The notes: generated from the letters alone by a model not told the origin. A stretch of DNA of 64,000 nt from Carboxylicivirga sp. (GCA_025210475.1 JAOARW010000055.1:62001-126000), one strand, 5' to 3'. Shown: positions 1 through 9,580, counted from the stretch's first letter. Program-made: numbers and translations.

Positions 1-1223
1 AAAAACCCTGGAAAACATGGGCCAAAGCTTTTAAAACAGCTGAAGCTGGTGATACAGTGTATTTTCGCGAAGGTATTTACGAGTCCACAAGTGGCAACAA
101 TGGCGAGCGTGATTTTAACTCTGGTACAGTTGATAAACCAATATGCTTTTTTAATTATCCGGGAGAAAAACCAGTTCTCGATTGCAGTAATCGTGACATG
201 ACACTTGGTTACAACAAAGGTATCACCATCTGGCACCAAAAAAATATACACTTCAAAGGCTTAGAAGTTCAAAATCTATTTCAACGAATGGATGCCCATG
301 TGGTGGGCATTGAGGCCTGGGATGTGGCCAATGTCACTTTTGAAAACATGACCGTACACCATGTTGCAGGTGAAGCATTTTTGGTAGCAGATTTTCATGG
401 AACGGTCAAATACATTAATTGTGATGCCTACAGTTTATGCGATTCGCTTCAATCGGCAGTTTACCCAACACCAGGTTCACCCGGTCAGAATGGTGCCGGA
501 TTTCATTTTAGAAATTATAATGCCACCGACGGAGCTACTGACTCGAAATTAATTTATTACGGTTGCAGAGCCTGGGAGTTTTCTGACAATGGCTTTGCCG
601 GGACATCGGTCGGTTATGTTGAGTGGGATCAATGCTGGGCTTTTGACGGAGGTGCACTAAGTGGTGAAGGTTGTGGATTTAAATACGCTTCAACTTACCG
701 GGATGATAATAAATTACAACAGGCCCGTTTAATCAAAAACTGCATCGGGGCTAACAATGCGGCTTATGGCTTTTCTCCCAATAATGCGGGCGATAGTCCT
801 TTGGTTGGAAAATATTATAACAATACCGCCTATTACAATGGGCATAAAGATGGTTTAGGCCATGGACTTGGTTATGGATGGATCATTATGCAAACAAATC
901 CTCCTTATCCACCACCAACTGGTGAAATCTATACCAATAACCTATCGTATGATAACCACAAAGCCGATTTTCATCGTGTACGAACCCAGCAAACCAACGA
1001 TGATAATAACAATTGGAATTATGGCTTGAATCTGAGCGATAGTGATTTTGAAAGTGTTGATTGGAGTGAGCTTAAGTTACCTAGGAAAGAAGATGGCAGC
1101 TTACCCGATATTAATTTTATGAAACCCAGAAGTGGATCAAGTTTAATTGATAAAGGAGTACAAGTAGATGGCATAAAGTTCAAGGGAGCAGCCCCTGATT
1201 TGGGTGCTTTTGAAATTGAATAG
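1..1223 (+). CDS. Right-handed beta-helix protein, PL9/pectate-lyase-like (5' end outside window)
   Basis: The reading frame is open from base 3, and the residues before the first possible start (GTG at 57) continue the protein (PWKTWAKAF...AGDTVYFREGIY). This is the usual opening of a secreted parallel beta-helix domain, so the gene begins upstream of the window and about 406 residues are visible. Short beta-coil repeats rich in N and G follow (FKGLEVQNL, VTFENMTVHHV, ARLIKNCIG), and the end PDLGAFE is typical of PL9-like and related beta-helix proteins. Family members cleave or bind acidic polysaccharide. Placed 32 bp before a T9SS-exported SGNH-like gene and convergent with the exopolysaccharide operon, it may trim that polymer. 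The active-site residues cannot be assigned, so lyase activity is inference. Confidence 0.72.
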   Translation, partial: KPWKTWAKAFKTAEAGDTVYFREGIYESTSGNNGERDFNSGTVDKPICFFNYPGEKPVLDCSNRDMTLGYNKGITIWHQKNIHFKGLEVQNLFQRMDAHVVGIEAWDVANVTFENMTVHHVAGEAFLVADFHGTVKYINCDAYSLCDSLQSAVYPTPGSPGQNGAGFHFRNYNATDGATDSKLIYYGCRAWEFSDNGFAGTSVGYVEWDQCWAFDGGALSGEGCGFKYASTYRDDNKLQQARLIKNCIGANNAAYGFSPNNAGDSPLVGKYYNNTAYYNGHKDGLGHGLGYGWIIMQTNPPYPPPTGEIYTNNLSYDNHKADFHRVRTQQTNDDNNNWNYGLNLSDSDFESVDWSELKLPRKEDGSLPDINFMKPRSGSSLIDKGVQVDGIKFKGAAPDLGAFEIE

Positions 1224-1255
1224 AACTCAAATAAATAATTATAAACATCAAACTT

Positions 1256-2485
1256 ATGAAACAACTGTTTTTATCCTTAATGCTGGTGGCAATTACACAT
1301 CAGGCATACTCTCAAAATCAGATCATTGCGGATCATACCATTGTGAATGATTACGACAAAATACCTGATTATTACATCAATGAAGTGAAAAAAATGATGG
1401 TTTCTATTCCGGGAGCTTCTCATGCCAGGGCTTATCGCATCGGACTGGAAATGCTTGAAGACATTAATCCAAAATTTGCTGTTAATGTAGCCCACGAGGA
1501 AGCTAATACGGATCAATACCTGCGCTGCAACGACATCAATGACAATGAGTTCGTTGAAGACAAATGGTATACCTGGTACGCCTGGCCCGAAAATAACAGA
1601 CCATCTGAGGCAACCATTGTAAAGGACATGATTAGCCGTAATCAAAACAAAAATCTGGTGGCCATCGCTTTTGGCTGGTGCTGGGCTATGATGAGTAGTA
1701 ATGAGGGGCGAGAAGATGAAGTTGATGCCGAACATAAAGTGAGATGGTTCGGAAGTTCTCATGGTGGACCAGATGGATCACTGGAATGGGGTATAGATAA
1801 TTCTGATCAGTCAACTACTCAAAACCGAGTCAGCTTACAAACCTATCTGGATGCAACAGTTGATTATATAAATTATTGCGAAACAAATAATTATATAACC
1901 AAACCATTTTTCACTACCGGACCGGTGGATAAATATACCGGAGAAAAGGCATATCAGGGCTACATTAAGCATGAACGGATTCGGGAATTTGTCAGGGAAG
2001 ATCCTAGTCGAATTTTGTTCGATTATGCCGATATACTTTGCTTTGATAATGATGGTACTGGAAATACAATAAGTTGGACTGACAGAGATGGGCAGACCCA
2101 TACATTCCCACATATTACCGATACCAACGTGGGTGACGAGGCCATTGGGCATATCGATCAAGAAGGTGCCATACGTTTAGCCAAAGCGATGTGGTGGTTC
2201 TTAGCCCGTATTGCCGGATGGGATGGCGGTTCAACCTCAATTAATGATCAAGAGCGTCAGAATTATAAGACATATCAGGTAAACAACCAGTTGTTTATTG
2301 AACTGGAAACACCGGCTACAAACAAGGGAACTTGTTCTGTACACAGTATTACCGGCGTATTGTGTCATAAAAAAGCAATAAGCTCCAACCCAATAATTAT
2401 TAATACTGGTGGATTTACACCCGGTGTATATTTAGTTACCCTGGATGGCGATAAAGCCATCCACTTCAAAGTAGTAATCAAATAA
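1256..2485 (+). CDS. Secreted SGNH-like hydrolase with T9SS sorting domain
   Basis: 409 residues. Signal peptide about 1-20 (ends AYSQ). A motif around Ser55 (SIPGASHARAY) and a late GHIDQEG block (His299) followed by AMWWFLARIAGWDG look like the nucleophile and His ends of an SGNH/GDSL-type fold; the family assignment is tentative. The last ~70 residues (GGFTPGVYLVTL...FKVVIK) have the shape of a T9SS type A sorting domain, so the protein should be exported to the cell surface or medium. It follows the beta-helix gene by 32 bp, probably in one transcript, which ends at the 2540-2562 terminator. A role removing acetyl or other ester groups from polysaccharide is inference from fold and context. 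Confidence 0.6.
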   Translation: MKQLFLSLMLVAITHQAYSQNQIIADHTIVNDYDKIPDYYINEVKKMMVSIPGASHARAYRIGLEMLEDINPKFAVNVAHEEANTDQYLRCNDINDNEFVEDKWYTWYAWPENNRPSEATIVKDMISRNQNKNLVAIAFGWCWAMMSSNEGREDEVDAEHKVRWFGSSHGGPDGSLEWGIDNSDQSTTQNRVSLQTYLDATVDYINYCETNNYITKPFFTTGPVDKYTGEKAYQGYIKHERIREFVREDPSRILFDYADILCFDNDGTGNTISWTDRDGQTHTFPHITDTNVGDEAIGHIDQEGAIRLAKAMWWFLARIAGWDGGSTSINDQERQNYKTYQVNNQLFIELETPATNKGTCSVHSITGVLCHKKAISSNPIIINTGGFTPGVYLVTLDGDKAIHFKVVIK

Positions 2486-2539
2486 AAATTATTAACCTGT
2501 GTTCCATTTAAATTATAGAACTCAGATTACTAACACAAG

Positions 2540-2562
2540 AAAAGCCGACTTAATCGGCTTTT
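2540..2562. terminator. Bidirectional rho-independent terminator
   Basis: Perfect 9-bp inverted repeat AAAAGCCGA / TCGGCTTTT with a 5-nt loop (CTTAA), located between the convergent genes ending at 2485 (+) and 2593 (-). The A-run on one arm and T-run on the other make it usable on both strands. Confidence 0.85.
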
Positions 2563-2592
2563 CATCAAGGAGGGATTTATCACTGTATTCGC

Positions 2593-3126
2593 CTAGTTTA
2601 TATCGAAGTGCTTTTTAAGCAAATTAATAGTGTCCGGAAGGTTCAGGTCAAGTGTTGGACAAAGCCCCGGACTGAGCTTATACAACATTTTTTGGGCGCT
2701 CATTTTCATTATCACTTTAGCTGGATTACCTAGTATGACAGAGTTATCAGGAAAGTTACCTCGTACAACACTTCCTGCTCCAACCATGCTATTTTTCCCA
2801 ATGGTGGTATTAGGCAATAAAATACTGTTCATCCCAATAAAAACGTTATCACCTAAAGTGATTTTACCAAAGATTCCTCCTTTTAGTTCTTCTCTAAAAA
2901 ACCAACTGGCACCTCCATCATGTGTTATAAACCGCACACCAGATGCCACCGCCACATGGTCACCTAATTCAACAAGAAAGTGTTCATTGGCAATGTTCAT
3001 TGACTGAATAAGGCAGTCATTACCTATTTTTACACCTTGCTTTCGTAAATATTTAATCATGCGCTCATTGCTTCCAGAGCGATTAACCAGAAAACGCTCC
3101 ATGGAGCTCATGAATCTTTTAATCAT
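2593..3126 (-). CDS. Hexapeptide-repeat O-acetyltransferase
   Basis: 177 residues with a left-handed beta-helix of hexapeptide turns (about 30-155: VKIGNDCLIQ, ITLGDNVFIGMNSILLPNTTIGKNSMVGAGSVV) and the usual end of the helix, NSVILGNPAKVI. This is the maltose/serine/Wca-type acetyl-CoA sugar O-acetyltransferase architecture; the acceptor cannot be read from sequence. It is the last gene of the exopolysaccharide operon, 23 bp after the SGNH lipoprotein gene and just before the bidirectional terminator. An acetyltransferase next to an esterase-like gene suggests that O-acetylation of the polymer is both added and edited; that is inference. Confidence 0.85.
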   Translation of the reverse strand: MIKRFMSSMERFLVNRSGSNERMIKYLRKQGVKIGNDCLIQSMNIANEHFLVELGDHVAVASGVRFITHDGGASWFFREELKGGIFGKITLGDNVFIGMNSILLPNTTIGKNSMVGAGSVVRGNFPDNSVILGNPAKVIMKMSAQKMLYKLSPGLCPTLDLNLPDTINLLKKHFDIN

Positions 3127-3149
3127 TTTAAATATATTTTAGATAGTTA

Positions 3150-3947
3150 TCATTGGTTAGCCTGCTTGTTAATGCAGTCGATTATAAAAGAGCCAAATAA
3201 TGGTGTCAATCGACTAGCAAAGTCCACATTCGGATGTGAATCTCCAGGTCCTTTTGCATACTCTGGTTTCAGATATAATTGACCCTCGGTTTCATATTTA
3301 TAAATGTCCCACAGAAAAATATTATCATCAGCCTCGTTCCATTCATTAACTAACCATTGATGCAATGCCTGAGTGCGCTGAGCCTGGTCATTCGTAGTCT
3401 TTTCCTGTACCAATGCAGGAGGTGTCCATAATATAAATATTTTATCAGGAAACGACTTCATTTTCTCTTTAATAGCATTGTACTGCAGATAGTAATTTTC
3501 CAGCCGTTTATCTTCGGAATCGATGTCAGCCTTACCTGTATCTTCCAAAATAAATCCAACAGGAAAACAATGCTTAAAAATAATAACATCATAATCCTTG
3601 GTTAACATCTCCAAAGTTGCTTGTTCCTTATAAGGTTTATTTCCCGCATTTTTTACCCAAATATTATAATAGTCATATGGATAGTTGCGACCACCATATA
3701 TCTCACCAGGATAACTAATACTATTAAAAGTGTATTCCGTTTTGTGCTTTTTATTATATTTTGCAAATAATTTATGTATATCACCTTTACCTGTTAACCG
3801 ATATACATTACGATTGGTGCTACCCAGCATCACTGCTTTACCTGTGCTATGATGCAAAAAAATGATTCGTTTCATGGCATTTTCTTTAGTTGAGTTGCAG
3901 CTATTAAAAACGAAGAGAATCAAGGATAAAAACAATAACTTGTTCAT
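3150..3947 (-). CDS. SGNH-like lipoprotein of the exopolysaccharide locus
   Basis: 265 residues. An SPII-type signal ends at Cys17 (FVFNSC), so it is a lipoprotein. IIFLHHSTGKAVM (His32-His33-Ser34) resembles the block I nucleophile region of an SGNH-like group, and GDSHPNVDF near the C-terminus provides the Asp236-x-His238 pair of block V, giving a plausible Ser-Asp-His triad. The middle has an (I/V)IFKHCFP strand. I expect a periplasmic or surface-facing carbohydrate esterase or acyltransferase-like enzyme modifying the exported glycan; the substrate is unknown. It lies 36 bp downstream of a GT4 gene and 23 bp upstream of the O-acetyltransferase gene. Confidence 0.6.
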   Translation of the reverse strand: MNKLLFLSLILFVFNSCNSTKENAMKRIIFLHHSTGKAVMLGSTNRNVYRLTGKGDIHKLFAKYNKKHKTEYTFNSISYPGEIYGGRNYPYDYYNIWVKNAGNKPYKEQATLEMLTKDYDVIIFKHCFPVGFILEDTGKADIDSEDKRLENYYLQYNAIKEKMKSFPDKIFILWTPPALVQEKTTNDQAQRTQALHQWLVNEWNEADDNIFLWDIYKYETEGQLYLKPEYAKGPGDSHPNVDFASRLTPLFGSFIIDCINKQANQ

Positions 3948-3983
3948 ATACTATTATTTATTGATTAGATTCCAATCTATAAA

Positions 3984-5234
3984 TTACGCAAGTGAGTGGT
4001 ACAATTCAAGTACTGTTTGTAGCACATCCTCAGGTTTATGTCGTTTCAGTGCCCTATTTCGTGCAGCTGTGCCATATGTAACCGCTAACTTTATATCAGA
4101 ATATAGCGCTTTAATCGCTCCTGCCAAGGCAAACTGATCTCCATCCTGAACCAACAAACCTTCTTTAGCATTTTGTAATAAAGAAGAGGTTCCTCCCACT
4201 GCACTGGCAACACAAGGCAAGCCTATCAACATGGCTTCACATAAGCTATTCGGACTATTTTCAATATGACTTGTCTGACAATAAACATCAGAACTAACCA
4301 GTAAATGTGTTAAGGTTTCCTGATCCAACGATCCTCGGTACACAATCGGTATATCTTTAATTCCAATCTTTAACCAACGGTGTGTTGTTTGCACCAGATC
4401 ACTTTGTTCATCAAGTCCGGCAATGTGCCATTCAAACGTTAAATCGGTATGCTCACTTAACAGTTGGGCAGCTTGGATAACCACTTCTAAACCTTTATAT
4501 ACACCCGGTCCCAATGTTGAAACAATACGATAAGTTTGTCCATAAGCCAACTTTTTCCAATGAGCCTTAAAAAAATGTGGTCGCATTAATTCCTGCACTT
4601 CATGGTATACACTATCGGGTGCCAATAATCGACTAACCTGTTGATCCCATATTGTTCGTCCGATGATGTTTTTGGTCATTGCCATGATGCGACGCTCCCG
4701 AATTGCATTACGAGCAATATTTCGGTGTTGATACGAAATGGTTGAACCTAATAATTTATCTTTGAAGCTTTCACCTTTTGATAAAACAGACTTAGGAATA
4801 CCTGAAAAATACTTTTGCGAGATAGCACTTAAAACACCTTGTAATGAAACAACTACAGGAACATCAACAGTCTTCTGAATCAACCCATAATTTTCTTCTG
4901 TCCCATGAATATGGATTAAATCTGGTTGAACGGTTTTTACAACTTCCATAAGACGCTTAAGTTCTGTAGGTTCATCATTTCTGTCTGTATGTCGTGCCAA
5001 TATACGTGCAAATTTTGATCCCCCTCTACTAGGAAGTACCGGGTAATAAGTTATACCTCTTTCCTCAAAAGGCTCCAATTTTTTAACCCAATAAAAGGCA
5101 ACTGACAGTTCTATTCCCTCAGCATTTACCAAAAATTGCTCAAGTGTAGATAACCAACCGCCTTTAGTATAGCCTTTTCCTAATAATCGGGAAGAAGCAC
5201 CGCAAGGTGTATTGGCGAACCAAAGTATTTTCAT
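3984..5234 (-). CDS. Glycosyltransferase family 4
   Basis: 416 residues from the ATG at 5234 (MKILWFANTPCG), the natural start of the N-terminal Rossmann domain; an upstream in-frame ATG at 5288 would add 18 non-conserved residues. The C-terminal GT-B domain has the GT4 signature (STLGPGVYKGLEVVIQAA, then SHIENSPNSLCEAMLIGLPCVAS with the E-x7-E pattern) used to hold the nucleotide-sugar donor. It is a retaining, cytosolic enzyme that adds a sugar to the lipid-linked repeat unit. Donor and acceptor are not predictable. It sits about 170 bp after the flippase gene, one of the wider gaps in this operon. Confidence 0.88.
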   Translation of the reverse strand: MKILWFANTPCGASSRLLGKGYTKGGWLSTLEQFLVNAEGIELSVAFYWVKKLEPFEERGITYYPVLPSRGGSKFARILARHTDRNDEPTELKRLMEVVKTVQPDLIHIHGTEENYGLIQKTVDVPVVVSLQGVLSAISQKYFSGIPKSVLSKGESFKDKLLGSTISYQHRNIARNAIRERRIMAMTKNIIGRTIWDQQVSRLLAPDSVYHEVQELMRPHFFKAHWKKLAYGQTYRIVSTLGPGVYKGLEVVIQAAQLLSEHTDLTFEWHIAGLDEQSDLVQTTHRWLKIGIKDIPIVYRGSLDQETLTHLLVSSDVYCQTSHIENSPNSLCEAMLIGLPCVASAVGGTSSLLQNAKEGLLVQDGDQFALAGAIKALYSDIKLAVTYGTAARNRALKRHKPEDVLQTVLELYHSLA

Positions 5235-5401
5235 ATGATTATATTTTCTTTCAACTATCATATGAAACTCTCCATGAATTTTTATCATTCTCTTGCGTGA
5301 TTTCGCAAGTTAAAATTCATGGTTATTTCATATTAATACATATCACAACCAGTCATTTACCCGACAATCTTATTGAAAATCCAGTAACTTATTAATAGGT
5401 A

Positions 5402-6796
5402 TTACTCATTCCAGATACCTTTGGCACGCCCCGATAATATCTTATAGGTTTGGGCAGGAACGTATAGCAAGCCAACACCATTTACTAATGCAATAGCTAA
5501 AATTACACCAGACGATGCCAATGGTGTTTTGACCATCCATACGGCCATTGGTATGTAAACAATAGTTTGGACAAACACTACACGGATGGTTAACTTCAGT
5601 TTGCCAAAACCATTTACAAATTGGGTAAACGGCGATAAAACCACATTTACAATTGCATAAAGAGCCATAGAAGCTGACAGTAAAAAGGGTATTTGCACAC
5701 GATCACCCACCCATAGATTATAGACGAAGGCGCTTCCTGCCAACATTAAAAAAATGCCTCCGGTAAAAATTGCGGAAGCCAGATTTAATCGTTTGAGGGT
5801 ATTTTTCAACCAGATAGTATCTTTCTTTACAAAAGCATCGGTAACAGCCGACCAGATAGGAGTCATAATAATTGCATAAACCATAACTGGTAAAGAGAAG
5901 TATTTGTAGGCGATGTTATAAATAGTAACCTCATCTGGCCCCAACAATTGAATAATGATCATGTTGGAAGTCATAAAAATGACAATGGCCGAAATTTGAA
6001 TAACGAAAAACTTCTGTCCCAGGATCATTAAGTCACGGGACAGGCGGAGATTGACATAACGCAAGGCAGGCCTATAACGCTTGTATTTTCCTTTAAATAA
6101 AACAATGGTGGCAACCAATAATACTATTGCAGGAACAACACTTAACACTAAGCCTAATAAAACCAGTGATCCATCACCATTTAAATGTATCAATAAGACA
6201 ATTAACAAAAGTGTTATCACATTTCCTATGGGCATAAACGCATTATAAACAGCAGGGCGTTGATCGGCAATTAGAATAACTCCGATAAGCTTCAGAACAA
6301 AGCGTAATATAAAAAAGGCAAATACTAATGAAGCCAACATCGAAAGTTCTTCTGCAGGAACAGCCTGGGTATTTAATAACTCATCCCATTTTAGAAAAGG
6401 GTTAATAATGAAGAACACCAGAAGAACACCAATAAATATCATGCTGACTATGGCGTAAGTGGTACTTACGTATATTCTTGCCAATTCGTGTTTACCAACA
6501 GCTATGGCCTCGGCAAATTTATTCCGAAGCCCACTGCCTAAGCCAACATTAAAAAACTCAAACCAACCAATTATAGAGGTCATCGTTAACCAGATACCAT
6601 ATCGTTCGCTATCGAGGTAATCAAGTAATAATGGTACATAAACAAATCCAATCAGAATACTTATGCCCCTTAATCCAAAAGTGTAGATGATGTGCATCTT
6701 AGCCCGAACACTTCGTTCTCCTCCACTACCAATTAACTTGGTTATTTTTGACCACAATGCTTTAAAACCGATGTCGGCTCTCTTCGAATCATTCAT
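5402..6796 (-). CDS. wzx: Polysaccharide/oligosaccharide flippase (Wzx-like)
   Basis: 464 residues with about 12-14 hydrophobic helices starting at residue ~38 (YTFGLRGISILIGFVYVPLLL) and the PST/MATE-type N-terminal pattern LLLDYLDSERYGIWLTMTSIIGWFEFFNVGLGSGLRNKFAEA. This family moves undecaprenyl-linked repeat units across the inner membrane in Wzx/Wzy-dependent synthesis, in keeping with the Wzy-like, Wzc and Wza genes upstream in the same run. The gap to the NeuD-like gene upstream is about 93 bp. Confidence 0.9.
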   Translation of the reverse strand: MNDSKRADIGFKALWSKITKLIGSGGERSVRAKMHIIYTFGLRGISILIGFVYVPLLLDYLDSERYGIWLTMTSIIGWFEFFNVGLGSGLRNKFAEAIAVGKHELARIYVSTTYAIVSMIFIGVLLVFFIINPFLKWDELLNTQAVPAEELSMLASLVFAFFILRFVLKLIGVILIADQRPAVYNAFMPIGNVITLLLIVLLIHLNGDGSLVLLGLVLSVVPAIVLLVATIVLFKGKYKRYRPALRYVNLRLSRDLMILGQKFFVIQISAIVIFMTSNMIIIQLLGPDEVTIYNIAYKYFSLPVMVYAIIMTPIWSAVTDAFVKKDTIWLKNTLKRLNLASAIFTGGIFLMLAGSAFVYNLWVGDRVQIPFLLSASMALYAIVNVVLSPFTQFVNGFGKLKLTIRVVFVQTIVYIPMAVWMVKTPLASSGVILAIALVNGVGLLYVPAQTYKILSGRAKGIWNE

Positions 6797-6889
6797 TCAC
6801 GTTCTTCAATGTGCACCTGAATCACAATTAATTCAGATAATATTTTTACAAATCGTTAAATTAGGTCAATACAAATATGAAGCTGCTTA

Positions 6890-7543
6890 CTACAATTTTT
6901 TAAGAGATATTGTTCTTTCTTTATAACGCCAATATACCAGTACATCATCGTGTACCGGCTTGCTTAATACCAACCCTGCTGCAATTTTATTTCGATTACC
7001 AACAACAGTGCTTGGGATTGTAGCACTATTAATGCCAAATAAATTATCATCGCCAACTTTAGTAAAGCCAGAAAAGCACACATTCGGACAAATAAAGTTG
7101 TAATCACCAAGCTCAGTGTCATGCCCTAAGCTACAACGCGAATTAATTAGGTTAAAAGATCCCACCTTAACATTGGGGCCGATATTGGCGTTAGGCCCTA
7201 CAATGCAACCCGTTTCAAGCTTTGCAGAAGGAGATATATAAGCAGTTGGATGAATAAAGGACATAAAACGAGCACCTTTGCTTAGAAAACTCTCAACGAT
7301 CATACGCCTGTAATCTAAATTGGCGATACCAATTATGTATTGGCAATCACTTCTAACCTGGTGGTTTTTTATATCGCCTAATAATGGTGCCGAAAAGGCA
7401 TAATGGTTGTAGCTATCAGGATTATCATCCAAAAACCCAATGATCTGTATCTGGGACTTTTGTCCTTTGATCCTATCGTATTGAATGTATTCATCGAGCT
7501 CGGCTCCATGTCCGCCTGCTCCAATAATAATAACCTCAATCAT
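6890..7543 (-). CDS. NeuD/PglD-type sugar O/N-acyltransferase
   Basis: 217 residues. The N-terminal Rossmann-like domain opens with IIIGAGGHGAELDEYIQ, the signature of the NeuD/PglD group, followed by a hexapeptide left-handed beta-helix (about 95-205: IGPNVKVGSFNLINSRCSLGHDTELGDYNFICP). Group members acylate amino- or hydroxy-sugars using acyl-CoA; some relatives in polysaccharide loci use longer acyl donors. It lies downstream of ACP, KAS III and SDR genes, so it is the best candidate for transferring the acyl chain those genes could make. That link is inference. About 190 bp without a convincing gene separate it from the SDR gene. Confidence 0.85.
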   Translation of the reverse strand: MIEVIIIGAGGHGAELDEYIQYDRIKGQKSQIQIIGFLDDNPDSYNHYAFSAPLLGDIKNHQVRSDCQYIIGIANLDYRRMIVESFLSKGARFMSFIHPTAYISPSAKLETGCIVGPNANIGPNVKVGSFNLINSRCSLGHDTELGDYNFICPNVCFSGFTKVGDDNLFGINSATIPSTVVGNRNKIAAGLVLSKPVHDDVLVYWRYKERTISLKKL

Positions 7544-7736
7544 AATAAATAATTATATATTGAACGATGGTAACTAGTGTCAAGTCAAGCGTGCTCTTAC
7601 GCCAAATCTTATTCATTTTAACTTTTTCACATTATAAAAAATGGCCCACGTAGCTATGGCTATGCTTATTCTTTCTAATATCGAAAATTTCAAAAAGCAA
7701 CGGCGAGATACACGCCATTTCACACATAACTTAACA

Positions 7737-8501
7737 CTAGCGTGCTGTATATCCCCCATCAACCACCAAATTGATTCCGGTGATCCAGGACGATGCATCA
7801 GATAGTAAAAAGATGCATGATTGCGCCACATCATTAGCATTTCCAAGCCCTAATGGGTGCAATGCTTTAATTTGGTTTAAAGCCTGCTCACTACGACTAT
7901 AAACAGCTTTTTGTGACATCGGAGTTTCAACAACACCTGGACTTATGCAATTAAATCTAATTTTCTTGGGAGCATATTCCAATGCCAAAGATCTTGAAGC
8001 TGAAATCAAAGCTCCTTTTGTCATGCTATAAAGCGACTTTCCTGCTGATCCAACCACTCCCATAACTGAGGAGATAAATACAACGCTACCTGCTTTTTCA
8101 AATCGTTTGGATTTCAGTAAAAGTCTTGTAAGATGCAAGGTGGCAAACACATTGGTTTCGAAGAAATGCCGCATTTTTTCAGTTCTCACACTGTTAAAAG
8201 GCAAAGTTGTTGAAATCCCTGCACAATTAACGAGTCCATGTATATTTCCCAGCTGAGGCAATAGTTGCTTCATTTGTTCTTCAACCGATTCATAATCACA
8301 TAAATCTACTTGCAAGGTTTGGTGTTGCTGACCGTTTTCTGCCTGATCAACCGTTTCCTGCAATCGTTCTACATTACGACCAATCAATAACAAACGAGCA
8401 CCTTGCTGAGCACACAATATTGCGCAGGCTCTGCCAATTCCGGAAGAAGCACCTGTAACAACAATAGTTTTGCCAGCCAAAGAAAATATCTGATTGTTCA
8501 T
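7737..8501 (-). CDS. SDR-family NAD(P)-dependent oxidoreductase (FabG-like)
   Basis: 254 residues. Cofactor motif TGASSGIG (about 17-24), VNCAGIS in the NNAG position, and catalytic Ser with YSMTK (Tyr-x3-Lys); the C-terminal PLGLGNANDVAQSCIFLLSDASSWITG and DGG are typical of FabG-like classical SDRs. All catalytic residues are intact. Such enzymes reduce 3-oxoacyl-ACP or sugar ketones. Its position 14 bp after the KAS III gene and close to an ACP gene favours reduction of a 3-oxoacyl-ACP to 3-hydroxyacyl-ACP for polymer decoration (inference). Confidence 0.85.
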   Translation of the reverse strand: MNNQIFSLAGKTIVVTGASSGIGRACAILCAQQGARLLLIGRNVERLQETVDQAENGQQHQTLQVDLCDYESVEEQMKQLLPQLGNIHGLVNCAGISTTLPFNSVRTEKMRHFFETNVFATLHLTRLLLKSKRFEKAGSVVFISSVMGVVGSAGKSLYSMTKGALISASRSLALEYAPKKIRFNCISPGVVETPMSQKAVYSRSEQALNQIKALHPLGLGNANDVAQSCIFLLSDASSWITGINLVVDGGYTAR

Positions 8502-8515
8502 TCTCTATCAGGTAG

Positions 8516-9574
8516 CTATACTTCTACAATTGATGATATGTGGCATTGATATAATTGTATCAAAGCTGAGGCCCATGACATGCCCGTTCCAAAACCACTT
8601 AATAACAAACGATTATTACCATTTAAACGACCTTCTAATTCTGATACCATTGTAAGAGGAATGGATACCGATGAGGTATTCCCAAATTTACTGATGGATG
8701 AAGGAACTTTCTCCGGATTTAGTTTTAGCTTTTTTATCAAGTAACTGTTCATATAATCATTCGCCTGATGAAAAAGTATGTAATCCATATCACCGGTGGT
8801 CACTTTGTTATATTCAAGCAAGCGTTTAACATCTTTGGGAACTTCTCTCAATAAAAAATTAAACACATCCGCACCGTTCATATAGGCCTGTTCATCTGAA
8901 CGTACGTTGCCTTCATCATCCACAACCTTTTCCTTAAGCGTTTCCGGTGTACTGGGCTGACGATATCCTCCCGCATCTATTTTAATTAATGAAGATCGGG
9001 CACCATCGGAATTAAGAGAAAAGCAACTTGGTCCATATTCCTTTTTACGGTCAATAAGGGCAGCTACACCACCATCACCAAATAAAAAAGCTGTTTTTCG
9101 ATCCTTAGGTGAATAAACTTTCGAGCGTGTTTCTCCATCCAAAAGCAATGCCTTACGCATATTGCCTTGTTGCATCAATGCATAAACCACCGAAAGGCCA
9201 TATACAAAACCTGAACATCCCAGATTAATATCGAAGGCCATGGTTTGCTTCGATAAGGAAAGTCGTTCCTGCAATAATATCGATGTAGCAGGCATGCGGT
9301 AATCAGGCGTTTGTGATATAAAAACCAAAAGGTCTATTTCAGAACGATCAATGTCCATATCCGAAAGCAATTGCGAAGCAGCAGCATAACATAAATCAGA
9401 TGAACAAGTATCCGCTGTTGCAAATCGCCGTTGCTTAATACCGGTTTTAGCCACAATATCGGCTGCATCCCGGGCGCTAAAGAACGAAGTATATTGCAGG
9501 TTGTCAATCACCGTTTTGGGTACGGCTGCTGAAAGACCTGCAATACCTACATCGTTGAATTCCAGATATGCCAT
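8516..9574 (-). CDS. 3-oxoacyl-ACP synthase III (KAS III) family protein
   Basis: 352 residues, the usual FabH-type length. The Cys-His-Asn triad is complete: Cys120 (INLGCSGF), His269 (LFHQAN) and Asn299 (KFGNTSS). The family condenses acetyl-CoA or another acyl-CoA with malonyl-ACP. It is 6 bp downstream of a dedicated ACP gene and 14 bp upstream of an SDR gene inside the exopolysaccharide operon, so a housekeeping role is unlikely. The predicted product, a short 3-oxoacyl-ACP, could be reduced and transferred to a sugar. Close relatives occur in O-antigen loci that make hydroxyacyl-amino sugars (general knowledge; not tested here). Confidence 0.88.
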   Translation of the reverse strand: MAYLEFNDVGIAGLSAAVPKTVIDNLQYTSFFSARDAADIVAKTGIKQRRFATADTCSSDLCYAAASQLLSDMDIDRSEIDLLVFISQTPDYRMPATSILLQERLSLSKQTMAFDINLGCSGFVYGLSVVYALMQQGNMRKALLLDGETRSKVYSPKDRKTAFLFGDGGVAALIDRKKEYGPSCFSLNSDGARSSLIKIDAGGYRQPSTPETLKEKVVDDEGNVRSDEQAYMNGADVFNFLLREVPKDVKRLLEYNKVTTGDMDYILFHQANDYMNSYLIKKLKLNPEKVPSSISKFGNTSSVSIPLTMVSELEGRLNGNNRLLLSGFGTGMSWASALIQLYQCHISSIVEV

Positions 9575-9580
9575 AATTCT

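Noticed and set aside
7613-7846. 77-codon minus-strand frame across the SDR stop
   Set aside because: Overlaps the conserved end of the SDR gene in another frame; no homology signal in the rest.
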